Assembly (NCBI GenBank): GCA_005223085.1
Contig: NJBP01000037.1
Span: 1 to 22,584, forward strand
Direction: 5' to 3'
DNA: 22,584 bases
Source: Candidatus Aerophobetes bacterium Ae_b3b
GTDB taxonomy: Bacteria > Aerophobota > Aerophobia > Aerophobales > AE-B3A
A program made the position numbers and the translations under genes. Below are positions 1-6,395 of the stretch, in pieces (within the stretch, counting starts at the first letter, position 1; each line of letters begins with the position of its first letter). Under the pieces are notes generated by a model. The model was not told where the DNA came from. It saw nothing but the letters and a program-made list of their open reading frames with translations, and ran no database searches.

Positions 1-250
1 AGCCGCCGATGAGGTTAGTGTGCTCATTAGTGGTCTTGGTTCTACTGCCTTGTTGGAACTATATATAGTTTATCGAAAATTGGCCCAGATTTTAAAGAAA
101 AGGAAAATAAAAATCTATAGATCCTATGTAGGTGAGTTTTTTACCTCCCTGGAGATGGGTGGATTTTCTATTACCCTCACCAAACTGGATGATGAGCTAA
201 AGAGGCTCCTGGATGCTCCAGCAAATTCGCCTCTTTTTGTTCAGACCTAA
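1..250 (+). CDS. dhaK: Dihydroxyacetone kinase subunit DhaK, C-terminal fragment (cut by window edge)
   Basis: This is the last ~82 codons of a DhaK-type subunit. The frame is open from base 2 to the TAA at 248-250, so the gene starts outside the window. Features I recognise from the DhaK C-terminus are a glycine-rich LISGLG turn, the LELYIVYRKL helix, the strand entering the VGEFFTSLEMGGFS segment, and the closing TLTKLDDELKRLLDAP. DhaK binds dihydroxyacetone or a related short ketose covalently through a histidine, which would lie upstream of this window. DhaL supplies the nucleotide. Together with the RpiB-type isomerase and DhaL that follow, it may phosphorylate a C3 or C4 ketose. The family call is firm. 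The true substrate (dihydroxyacetone or a tetrulose) is inference. Confidence 0.88.
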   Translation, partial: AADEVSVLISGLGSTALLELYIVYRKLAQILKKRKIKIYRSYVGEFFTSLEMGGFSITLTKLDDELKRLLDAPANSPLFVQT

Positions 251-272
251 AAAAATCACAGAAAAGTAACTG

Positions 273-397
273 TTCACCGCAAAGATCGCAGAATGCGCAG
301 AGATGAATCAAAAATAAAACCATCTCGAGTTATTTTTAGCTACAAACTTAACCAAGATTTTCTTACTCTTAGCGTTCTCGGCGTACTCTGCGGTGAA
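273..397. repeat. Imperfect inverted-repeat element with CGCAGAG-like arms
   Basis: The dhaK-rpiB spacer is bounded by two related arms. The left arm begins TTCACCGC at 273. The right arm ends GCGGTGAA at 397 and on the minus strand also reads TTCACCGC. Both arms continue for about 30 bases with ~11-base spaced CGC(A/C)GA units and several mismatches. The centre (about 305-366) is AT-rich and has no convincing ORF. It looks like a small palindromic, MITE- or REP-like interspersed repeat. Other copies cannot be checked from this window. Confidence 0.6.
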
Positions 398-438
398 ATA
401 TGATAAGGTTGAATAGCAGCAAAGAAAAGAGGAAAAAA

Positions 439-888
439 ATGAGTCTAGTCATTGGTGCCGATCATAATGGTCTTGAGCTCAAAAACATCATCATAGAGTT
501 TTTGAAGGGAAAGAATGTCGAATATGAGGACTTGGGAACTAAGACTTCCGCCCCGGTTGATTATCCGGATATAGCTAAGAAAGTAGCAAAAGCTGTGGCT
601 CAGGGTAGGTTCTCACGAGGGATCTTGATTTGCGGAACCGGTCTGGGTATGGATATCGCAGCCAATAAGGTGAGAGGAATAAGGGCAACTGTCTGTCATG
701 ATCTATATTCTGCGGAGAGGTCAAGAAAGAGTAATAATGCTCAAATAATGACCATGGGAGCTCAAATAATCGGGCCTGAGCTGGCGAAAAAGTTGGTTGA
801 AGTATGGCTTAACTCGGAGTTTGAAGGAGGAAGATCAGCCCCCAAGGTAAGAAAGATAATGGAGATCGAGAAAGAGAACTTCTCTTGA
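439..888 (+). CDS. rpiB: RpiB/LacAB-family sugar-phosphate isomerase
   Basis: This 149-residue protein has the usual RpiB length. It begins with the family's GADHNG motif and contains DYPDIA, a CGTGLGM loop with Cys65 (the position of the catalytic Cys in the E. coli enzyme), CHD with His87, and the NNAQIMTMGAQ segment. The enzyme class interconverts aldose and ketose phosphates through a cis-enediol. ATG 439 is chosen because AGAGG at 428-432 precedes it at good spacing and the GADHNG motif then sits at the normal distance. An ATG at 400 lies in the palindromic repeat. The stop codon almost touches the dhaL ribosome binding site, so the two are probably cotranscribed. Next to DhaK and DhaL, an erythrulose-phosphate or other tetrulose-phosphate isomerase is as likely as ribose-5-phosphate isomerase. 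Confidence 0.9.
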   Translation: MSLVIGADHNGLELKNIIIEFLKGKNVEYEDLGTKTSAPVDYPDIAKKVAKAVAQGRFSRGILICGTGLGMDIAANKVRGIRATVCHDLYSAERSRKSNNAQIMTMGAQIIGPELAKKLVEVWLNSEFEGGRSAPKVRKIMEIEKENFS

Positions 889-899
889 AGGGAAATGCC

Positions 900-1544
900 A
901 TGTCCAAAAAAGAGATCCCATACAGTAAAGTGAAAAAGATGTTGGAAGGAATTGTTGATACGCTCAGGGAGAAAAAAGAGTATCTGAATAGGCTCGACGC
1001 AGAGATCGGAGACGGAGACCATGGAAGAACTGTTTTCGAGGCCTTTGAAAAAGGATTGGATAAAATTAAGTTGGAAAAAAAGGATTCTGATGTAGGAAAT
1101 CTACTGAAAGAGGTGGGAAGAACCATAGCCTTTTCTGGTGGTGCTGCTACCGGCCCTTTATTTGGAACAGCCTTCATCGAAGCGGGAAAGGCAATCGAGG
1201 GAAGGCGGGAGATCAGGCTGGAGGATTGGTCAAGGTCGGTTAAAGCGGCTGAAGAAGGTATTAAAAAGAGAGGTAGGGCACAGGTGGGAGAAAAAACCAT
1301 GCTGGATACTATTCATTCGGTAAGCGAGTCCTTGCAAAAATCAGTATATCGAAAGGAATCTTTGGAGAAAGCGCTAATACGCGCTGAAAAAGCTGCTCGG
1401 GAGGGAATGGAATCTACCAGAGATATCGTTTCCAAACGGGGACGATCCAGCCGCCTGGGAGAAAGAACCAAAGGTCACCTCGATCCTGGAGCAGCTTCCA
1501 GCTACTATATATTAAAATCGATTATAAAAGATTGTCTTGACTAA
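900..1544 (+). CDS. dhaL: Dihydroxyacetone kinase subunit DhaL (nucleotide-binding)
   Basis: A 214-residue DhaL-family protein. The Mg-ADP binding signature is present: Asp33, Asp38 and Asp40 in LDAEIGDGDHG. It is followed by the GGAATGPLFGT segment, GEKTMLDT and the C-terminal SRLGERTKGHLDPGA motif, all in family order. DhaL carries the nucleotide that phosphorylates the ketose held on DhaK. ATG 900 is preferred over the TTG at 885 because AAGGGA at 888-893 sits 6 bases upstream. A DhaM phosphotransferase subunit is not seen, so I cannot tell whether ATP or a phosphoprotein is the donor. A separate RpiB gene between the K and L subunits points to a dedicated kinase-isomerase pathway. Confidence 0.88.
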   Translation: MSKKEIPYSKVKKMLEGIVDTLREKKEYLNRLDAEIGDGDHGRTVFEAFEKGLDKIKLEKKDSDVGNLLKEVGRTIAFSGGAATGPLFGTAFIEAGKAIEGRREIRLEDWSRSVKAAEEGIKKRGRAQVGEKTMLDTIHSVSESLQKSVYRKESLEKALIRAEKAAREGMESTRDIVSKRGRSSRLGERTKGHLDPGAASSYYILKSIIKDCLD

Positions 1545-1590
1545 CCCAGCTTCATAATGCTGGGCTTGTGGTTTTGATTTTTCATTTTTC
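1545..1590 (+). terminator. Probable Rho-independent terminator after dhaL
   Basis: CCCAGC (1545-1550) and GCTGGG (1559-1564) form a 6-bp stem with an 8-base loop immediately after the dhaL stop. A T-rich run follows (1569-1590). The T tract is interrupted, so termination may be partial. Confidence 0.5.
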
Positions 1591-1982
1591 CTCTTTCAAA
1601 ATGCCTATCTCTTTAACACTATCAACCTGCAGGGAGTCTCCTTCCTTAAATTTTACAATTTTCACTAAGTTTTTTTCACTTCCAGCCCTTTCAGTAGGTA
1701 AAATTCCAGGTTCTTCGAATTTAGTTTGACATCGGAAGCATTAACGAAGATTTTTAAATGAACAAGATTCACATTATTGAATAAATATCTATCGGTTTTA
1801 TGATAAAAGGTGAGGTCATAGGTATTTTTAATGAGAAGTATTTGGAAAATCTTACCGGGAACGCGGTGGGAAAAACAGGGGGAGTTCTCTCTTAAGAGAA
1901 AATTGACTGCGGAGTTTGGTAAGAGATAGGAAAGATAAAAATTTACTTGGATTGGCGCTGGAGTTGACAGAATTTTTAAACT
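1582..1982 (-). pseudogene. Possible decayed minus-strand gene remnant, unidentified
   Basis: The 516-base spacer 1545-2060 has no convincing intact gene. On the minus strand one frame is open for 105 codons, from 1982 down to a TAG at 1665-1667. If the A7 run (T7 at 1670-1676 on +) had one more A, the frame would continue to a TGA at 1582-1584, giving about 133 codons. The predicted peptide contains segments such as HLKIFVNAS and VKIVKFKEGDSLQV, but I do not recognise a family. No start codon with a ribosome binding site was found, and the upstream end overlaps the promoter of the next + strand gene. It could be a fragment of a lost gene or chance openness in AT-rich DNA. Confidence 0.25.
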
Positions 1983-2002
1983 TTATAGACTATATTTAGT
2001 CT
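1964..2002 (+). promoter_or_regulatory. Sigma70-type promoter with overlapping inverted-repeat operator
   Basis: A consensus -35 TTGACA lies at 1964-1969, and a weaker -10 lies around 1986-1993 (TAGACT or GACTAT). A perfect 6-bp inverted repeat, AGACTA / TAGTCT with a 4-base spacer (1987-2002), covers the -10 and the likely start site. Repressor binding there would block transcription. The cognate regulator is unknown. The GntR-type gene at the far end of the window is one candidate. Confidence 0.5.
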
Positions 2003-2060
2003 TTTAGGAAAGCTAAAATATTACATAAAAGGTTAATAAAGCATGTATAGGGGTAATTTG

Positions 2061-2408
2061 ATGAGCGAGAAACAAGACAGTCTGGTGGTGGTATGGAGTA
2101 GTGGGGATCGTGAGGTGGCGTTGAAAATGGTGTTTATGTATACCTTCAACGCAAAATCTAAAGGATGGTGGAAAGATGTGCGTTTAATTGTGTGGGGGCC
2201 TTCGGCAAAACTGTTGAGTAAGGATGCACAGTTACAGGATTATATTAAACGAATGAAAGAGGCGGGAGTGATTTTAGAAGCATGCAAGAAATGCGCAGAA
2301 CTGTACGGAGTTTCAGCAAAACTGGAACAACTAGGGATTGACGTATACTACATAGGAGAAGCCCTCACCTCTTATCTCCAAGAAGGCAGGAAAATCATTA
2401 CCTTTTAA
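2061..2408 (+). CDS. DsrE/DsrF-like small protein
   Basis: A 115-residue protein resembling the DsrE-like group. It has an N-terminal beta strand (LVVVWSSGD), a helix EVALKMVFMYTF, a second strand LIVWGPSAKLL, and a CKKCAELYGV segment with a Cys pair. It ends in a GEALTSYLQEG helix and a terminal strand. DsrE-fold proteins act in sulfur-relay or redox-linked roles. For this stand-alone subgroup no reaction is established to my knowledge. ATG 2061 is chosen because AGGGG at 2048-2052 lies 8 bases upstream and the protein then begins MSEK. An ATG at 2043 would add six residues. It has its own promoter and operator and sits between two sugar-enzyme groups, which may be incidental. Confidence 0.72.
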   Translation: MSEKQDSLVVVWSSGDREVALKMVFMYTFNAKSKGWWKDVRLIVWGPSAKLLSKDAQLQDYIKRMKEAGVILEACKKCAELYGVSAKLEQLGIDVYYIGEALTSYLQEGRKIITF

Positions 2409-2501
2409 TTATATTTTCACATACAAACAAAGTCACTTTTTTTACATAGCTGCCCAAAAATTCCTGAAGTACCCAAATTAATAATATTTGAGGTCATTTA
2501 A

Positions 2502-3617
2502 TTGATTGAAAAAACTCTGGGGTTAATCCGGACTAAAAAATTGCGGGAGGTGAGCAAAATCAAAGCAGTAGTTATCTATGGAAAAGAGGATTTTAGATAT
2601 GAGGAGGTTGAGCAGCCTAAAGCTGGAGAAAATGAGGTGGTGATAAAGATAGGAAGATGCGGGATATGTGCCGCTGATCCTAAGATCTTTCATGGGAAGG
2701 CCTATTTTAGTCAGGTAGTCTATGATCATGCTCCCATTGTGGCTGGACATGAGTTTATTGGTGAGGTCGTTGAACTAGGACCGGGAGCGAAAGAAAAATA
2801 TGGTTTAGAGATAGGGGACAAGGCTATAGCTGAGCAAATAGTCCCCTGCGAGGAGTGCTATTTCTGTAAGCGAGGGCTGTATCATATGTGTGATGTGCAT
2901 GAAGTTTTCGGAGTTTCCGGGCCAAATGGAGGTTGGGCCGATTATTTGAAATACCCCGATCGTTCCCTGATCTGGAAAGTCCCTAAAGATCTACCCTATG
3001 AGGTAGCTATTGCTATAGAACCTTTGGCCTGTGCTATCCATGGGGTGGAGAGAGCAAATCTTCAGTTAGGGGATATCGCCGTAATAACCGGAGCAGGAGC
3101 CATCGGGCTCTTTATGCTTCAGGTAGCAAAACTTAAAAGTCCCCAGTTATTAATTGTGTCGGATCCGGTGGATTTCCGATTAAAATTAGCCAAAGAATTG
3201 GGTGCAGATGTGACTATTAATCCAGGTGATAATAATCTTGTCGAGCAAGTGAGAGATCTAACCAATGGTTTGGGCTGTGATGTAGTTCTGGAGGCTAGTG
3301 GAAGCTCGGCAGCCGTTGAGCAGGCGGTCCAGATGCTTCGTCGTCGGGGCAGATTAATGGAATTCGGGGTATTCGCTGAGAAAACCTGCATAGATTTTAG
3401 TATAATCAGTGATATAAAGGAACTGGAGATTGTAGGTGGACACCTGGGTGCCTACACCTATCCTTTGGCTATCCGCTACCTCAGTGAAGGATTGGTTAAG
3501 ACTGACAGGATAGTGACTCATAACTTTCCCCTGAAGGAATGGAGAGAGGCTATAGAAACGGCTGAGAGAAGAACCGATAATGCTATTAAGGTAACCATGA
3601 CGCCGGAGTCTTCCTAA
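2502..3617 (+). CDS. Zinc-dependent medium-chain alcohol/polyol dehydrogenase
   Basis: A zinc MDR-family dehydrogenase. In this numbering the catalytic-zinc Cys56 lies in CGICAAD and His83-Glu84 in GHEF. Four structural-zinc cysteines lie in PCEECYFCKRGLYHMC, and a Rossmann GAGAIG loop follows. The C-terminal GGHLGAYTYP and IVTHNFPL segments remind me of proteins annotated as erythritol/L-threitol dehydrogenases. Oxidation of a polyol with NAD(P) fits the adjacent FGGY kinase. The start is uncertain. TTG 2502 has TGAGGT 7 bases upstream and gives 371 residues. Family members normally begin where this protein reads KAVVIY. There, a very strong GGAGGTGA (2546-2553) is followed after 5 bases by ATC instead of ATG. 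GTG 2550 lies inside that ribosome binding site. Confidence 0.85.
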   Translation: MIEKTLGLIRTKKLREVSKIKAVVIYGKEDFRYEEVEQPKAGENEVVIKIGRCGICAADPKIFHGKAYFSQVVYDHAPIVAGHEFIGEVVELGPGAKEKYGLEIGDKAIAEQIVPCEECYFCKRGLYHMCDVHEVFGVSGPNGGWADYLKYPDRSLIWKVPKDLPYEVAIAIEPLACAIHGVERANLQLGDIAVITGAGAIGLFMLQVAKLKSPQLLIVSDPVDFRLKLAKELGADVTINPGDNNLVEQVRDLTNGLGCDVVLEASGSSAAVEQAVQMLRRRGRLMEFGVFAEKTCIDFSIISDIKELEIVGGHLGAYTYPLAIRYLSEGLVKTDRIVTHNFPLKEWREAIETAERRTDNAIKVTMTPESS

Positions 3618-3618
3618 A

Positions 3619-5181
3619 GTGTCGGAGAAATTTCTTCTAGGAATAGATGCTGGGACTTCCGTGGTCAAGACGGTCATTTTTGACCGGGAAGGGGAAGAGG
3701 TATCTTTTTCCAGTAAAAAGCTATCCATTGAAACGGCAAAGCCTGGTTGGGCTGAACAGGATATGAATGAAGTATGGCAGGCAGTGAAGGAGACAATCCA
3801 AGAATCGCTCAAAAAGAGTGATCTGGCGGCTAGCAATATTGCCGTGGTAGGAATTAGTGGTCAGGGTGATGGTTGTCGATTGGTGGATAAGCATTTGAAG
3901 CCGGTAAGAAAAGCCATTCTCTGGTTAGATGGACGTGCCGGTGAGGTGGTCACTCGTTGGGAAAAAGAAGGTACTGATCTAGCCGGATTTCGAATTAGCG
4001 GGTCCGCTACTTTCTCAGGAACCCCAGCGGCTATTATTAAATGGCTGGAAAAGAACGAACCTCATTCACTGAAGAAAGCTAAACATTTTCTCTTCGCCAA
4101 AGACTGGATTAAGTTAAAGCTCTCAGGCGAGGTAAGCACTGATCCGTCTGATGCCTCAAGGGCTCCCCTCAACATCAAGGATAGAGTTTATTCTGATGAG
4201 CTATTCAAGCTTTTTGGTTTGTCAGCTTATCAAGGTCTGTTTCCGAGAATTATTCCTTCCATCGAAGTAGCTGGTGAGGTAACCTCTGAGGCCTCTGAGG
4301 AGGTTGGCCTGAAGGAAGGGACACCCATTATCTGCGGGATGATTGATGTGGTGGCTACTCCGGTAGGACTGGGGGCCATCTATGACGGACAGGCCTTCTC
4401 TATTGTTGGTACTACCTGCTTTAATGCAGTGGTTACTGAACAGCTCATTTTAGAGCCTGTTGGTGTGGGGATGACTCTGGTTCACGCTTTGCCGGACAAA
4501 TTCGTACACGCTATGCCCAGCATGGGTGGAACACCTAATCTTGACTGGTTTATCAAGGAATTTTGTTCGTCCGAGGTTGAGGTGGCTAAAAAAGGGGAGG
4601 AGAATCTTTACGAGGTCCTGGAGGAAAAGGTAAAAGAGGTTCCCTTGGGTTCAGAGGGGGTTCTCTATCATCCCTATATAAATCCAGGTGGTGAACGGGC
4701 CCCTTTTGTCAAACCATCTGCCAGAGCGCAATTTTTCGGCATCAGTTTGAGACATAGTCGCTGGCATCTGCTTCGATCTGTTTACGAGGGAGTGGCTCTT
4801 TCTATGCTTGATTGTTTCAAACACATACCAATTCAGATTTCCAAGGTAGCACTCACTGGTGGAGGAGCAAAAAGTAGCCTCTGGTGTCAGATCTTTGCCG
4901 ATGTCACTGGAAAGACTATTAAGACTCTTCGAACCACTGAACTAGGGGCACTTGGTGCTGCCATCGGTGGCGGAGTTGCAGTAGGAATTTATCCTCATAT
5001 GGAGGATGCAGTAAAAAGAGTAGTGAAGTTTGAAAGGGAATATTATCCTCGTCCAGAAAATCACCAAAAATATCAACTCATTTACCAGCTTTACCAGAAC
5101 CTTTACCAGAGGGTCTGGGATGCCTGGGATATGAGGTTGAAAGTGATAGGTGCAGCTCAGGAAGGAGTTTTTAGAGAATGA
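3619..5181 (+). CDS. FGGY-family carbohydrate kinase
   Basis: A 520-residue kinase of normal FGGY length. It shows the N-terminal phosphate motif GIDAGTSVVK, GISGQGDG, AILWLDGRA and the catalytic base Asp243 in GMIDVV. These are followed by the VGTTCFN adenosine-side motif, the C-terminal ALTGGGAKSSLWCQI motif and TELGALGAAI. The GQGDG substrate loop and overall look are closer to L-xylulose/erythritol-type kinases than to glycerol kinase. It presumably phosphorylates a ketose or polyol delivered by the flanking dehydrogenases. GTG 3619 follows the preceding stop by one base. The ribosome binding site is weak (CGGAG at 3603-3607), which suggests translational coupling. The gene overlaps the next one by 4 bases (ATGA). 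The exact substrate is not determinable. Confidence 0.85.
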   Translation: MSEKFLLGIDAGTSVVKTVIFDREGEEVSFSSKKLSIETAKPGWAEQDMNEVWQAVKETIQESLKKSDLAASNIAVVGISGQGDGCRLVDKHLKPVRKAILWLDGRAGEVVTRWEKEGTDLAGFRISGSATFSGTPAAIIKWLEKNEPHSLKKAKHFLFAKDWIKLKLSGEVSTDPSDASRAPLNIKDRVYSDELFKLFGLSAYQGLFPRIIPSIEVAGEVTSEASEEVGLKEGTPIICGMIDVVATPVGLGAIYDGQAFSIVGTTCFNAVVTEQLILEPVGVGMTLVHALPDKFVHAMPSMGGTPNLDWFIKEFCSSEVEVAKKGEENLYEVLEEKVKEVPLGSEGVLYHPYINPGGERAPFVKPSARAQFFGISLRHSRWHLLRSVYEGVALSMLDCFKHIPIQISKVALTGGGAKSSLWCQIFADVTGKTIKTLRTTELGALGAAIGGGVAVGIYPHMEDAVKRVVKFEREYYPRPENHQKYQLIYQLYQNLYQRVWDAWDMRLKVIGAAQEGVFRE

Positions 5182-6215
5182 AAAAAATGAAAGCGGCTAT
5201 GTTTTATGCTCCGGGAGATGTTCGGGTTGAGGAAGTTGAAGTACCTCGTGTAGATGATAAGGAAATTCTGGTGAGGGTCAAGATAGCCTTGACCTGTGGA
5301 ACAGATGTTAAAAGTTATCGCAGGGGCTATTCTTTATTTAAGCCTCCCTGCCTTTTCGGCCACGAGTGGGCCGGGGATGTGGTTGAAGTGGGAGAAAATG
5401 TCTCTGGATTCAAGGAAGGGATGAGGGTAGTGGGGCATAATACTGCACCCTGCGGGAGATGTTATTATTGCAAGAAAGGTTATCACAGCATGTGTGAGTA
5501 TCTGATGGATAACTTATTGTTAGGTGCCTATGCCGAATATATTAAGGTTCCCTCAGCTATTGTTGAGCAGAACCTATTTGAGATCCCCGATGGAATTTCC
5601 TATAAAGCAGCCGCGCTTTTAGAACCATTGTCTTGTGTAGTTTATGGCACTGATGAGATTGGTATTCAATTAGGTGATTCGGTGGTTATAAATGGTGCCG
5701 GGCCCATTGGTCTTATGTTTGTAAGATTGGCCAAACTCAAAGGGGCAAGAGTGATTAGCTGTGATCTCTCGGAGCAAAGGCTTGCTGTTGCACGAAAGAT
5801 AGGAGCTGACGAGACGATAAATGTCTCCCACACAAAAGATCAAGTAGCCTCAGTACAAGAGCTCACAGAAGACAAAAGGGGAGTGGATGTAGCCATAGAG
5901 GCAACTGGATTCCCTAAAGTCTGGGAGATGACCATACTCATGGCAAGAAAAGCAGGTAAGGTTCTTCTCTTTGGGGGCTGCAAAGCCGGTACCACTATCA
6001 CGGTAGGTACAGAACTTCTGCATTACTCCCAGCTCACTTTAAAAGGTGTTTTTCATACTACACCTCGTCATGTAAAGACAGCCTATGATTTGATTACTCG
6101 TCGCATGATGCCGGAGGATTTACTGGTGACCGACGAGGTTCCCCTTAGTGAGACAGTAAAGGCCCTGGAGATGCATCTTCATCAGGCTGGAATTAAGATA
6201 GCCATAGTTCCTTAG
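5178..6215 (+). CDS. Zinc-dependent medium-chain dehydrogenase (sorbitol/threonine dehydrogenase-like)
   Basis: A 345-residue zinc MDR dehydrogenase. Cys in LTCGTDVK and His-Glu in LFGHEW are the expected catalytic-zinc ligands. APCGRCYYCKKGYHSMC carries the four structural-zinc cysteines, and NGAGPIG is the Rossmann loop. DLSEQRL carries the acidic end of the second strand, which favours NAD. It overlaps the kinase by ATGA, and GAAGGAG at 5161-5167 lies 10 bases upstream, so the pair is translationally coupled. It is the second of three paralogous dehydrogenases in this locus and is clearly diverged from the first. It probably oxidises a secondary hydroxyl of a polyol or sugar acid. No termination hairpin follows, and a new promoter lies just downstream. 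Confidence 0.86.
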   Translation: MKKMKAAMFYAPGDVRVEEVEVPRVDDKEILVRVKIALTCGTDVKSYRRGYSLFKPPCLFGHEWAGDVVEVGENVSGFKEGMRVVGHNTAPCGRCYYCKKGYHSMCEYLMDNLLLGAYAEYIKVPSAIVEQNLFEIPDGISYKAAALLEPLSCVVYGTDEIGIQLGDSVVINGAGPIGLMFVRLAKLKGARVISCDLSEQRLAVARKIGADETINVSHTKDQVASVQELTEDKRGVDVAIEATGFPKVWEMTILMARKAGKVLLFGGCKAGTTITVGTELLHYSQLTLKGVFHTTPRHVKTAYDLITRRMMPEDLLVTDEVPLSETVKALEMHLHQAGIKIAIVP

Positions 6216-6220
6216 CTATT

Positions 6221-6248
6221 TTGACAATTGCGCAAGGTATTGTAAAAT
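6221..6248 (+). promoter_or_regulatory. Promoter for the sugar ABC transporter operon
   Basis: TTGACA (6221-6226) and TAAAAT (6243-6248) are separated by 16 bases. An 8-bp palindrome, TTGCGCAA (6228-6235), fills the spacer and could be an operator core. The promoter lies 48 bases before a leader ORF and ~140 bases before the binding-protein gene. Confidence 0.6.
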
Positions 6249-6296
6249 TTAACGTGGTTATGTTCAAGAGGGTCAAAACCCTAAAGGAGGGAGGTG

Positions 6297-6395
6297 ATGA
6301 TCTGTAACCAAGATAGACCCTACTTGGACGTAAATGAAAAGATCTTCTTCAAGGAAGATCTTGAGATTAAGATCTGTAAAGGAGGAAGAGTATGA
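6297..6395 (+). CDS. Possible 32-residue leader peptide overlapping the binding-protein start
   Basis: AAAGGAGG (6283-6290), a near-perfect ribosome binding site, lies 6 bases before ATG 6297. This opens a 32-codon frame ending in TGA 6393-6395. The stop overlaps the binding-protein ATG (6392-6394) in the classic ATGA arrangement, and that gene has its own GGAGG inside the end of the leader. The peptide begins MICNQDRPYL and contains several charged residues and two Cys. I recognise no family. A 9-bp hairpin lies within it. It may be a regulatory leader that couples translation to transporter synthesis. It could also be a chance frame in a ribosome-binding-rich 5' UTR. Confidence 0.4.
   Translation: MICNQDRPYLDVNEKIFFKEDLEIKICKGGRV
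6339..6362 (+). promoter_or_regulatory. Perfect 9-bp hairpin in the transporter 5' UTR
   Basis: AAGATCTTC (6339-6347) and GAAGATCTT (6354-6362) are perfect complements with a 6-base loop. No T tract follows, so it is not a simple terminator. It may stabilise the mRNA, or modulate passage from the leader ORF to the binding-protein gene. Confidence 0.55.

Noticed and set aside
809-1300. Long minus-strand open frame opposite dhaL
   Set aside because: It is antisense to a clearly conserved DhaL, has Ser/Pro/Phe-rich shadow composition, and has no ribosome binding site or recognisable motif.
1800-1895. 31-codon plus-strand ORF beginning MIKGEVIGIF
   Set aside because: No ribosome binding site, no recognisable family, and it overlaps the minus-strand open frame. 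It is not enough to call a gene.
3354-3836. 160-codon minus-strand open frame across the dehydrogenase-kinase junction
   Set aside because: Both plus-strand proteins under it are strongly conserved families. The antisense peptide has no domain pattern.
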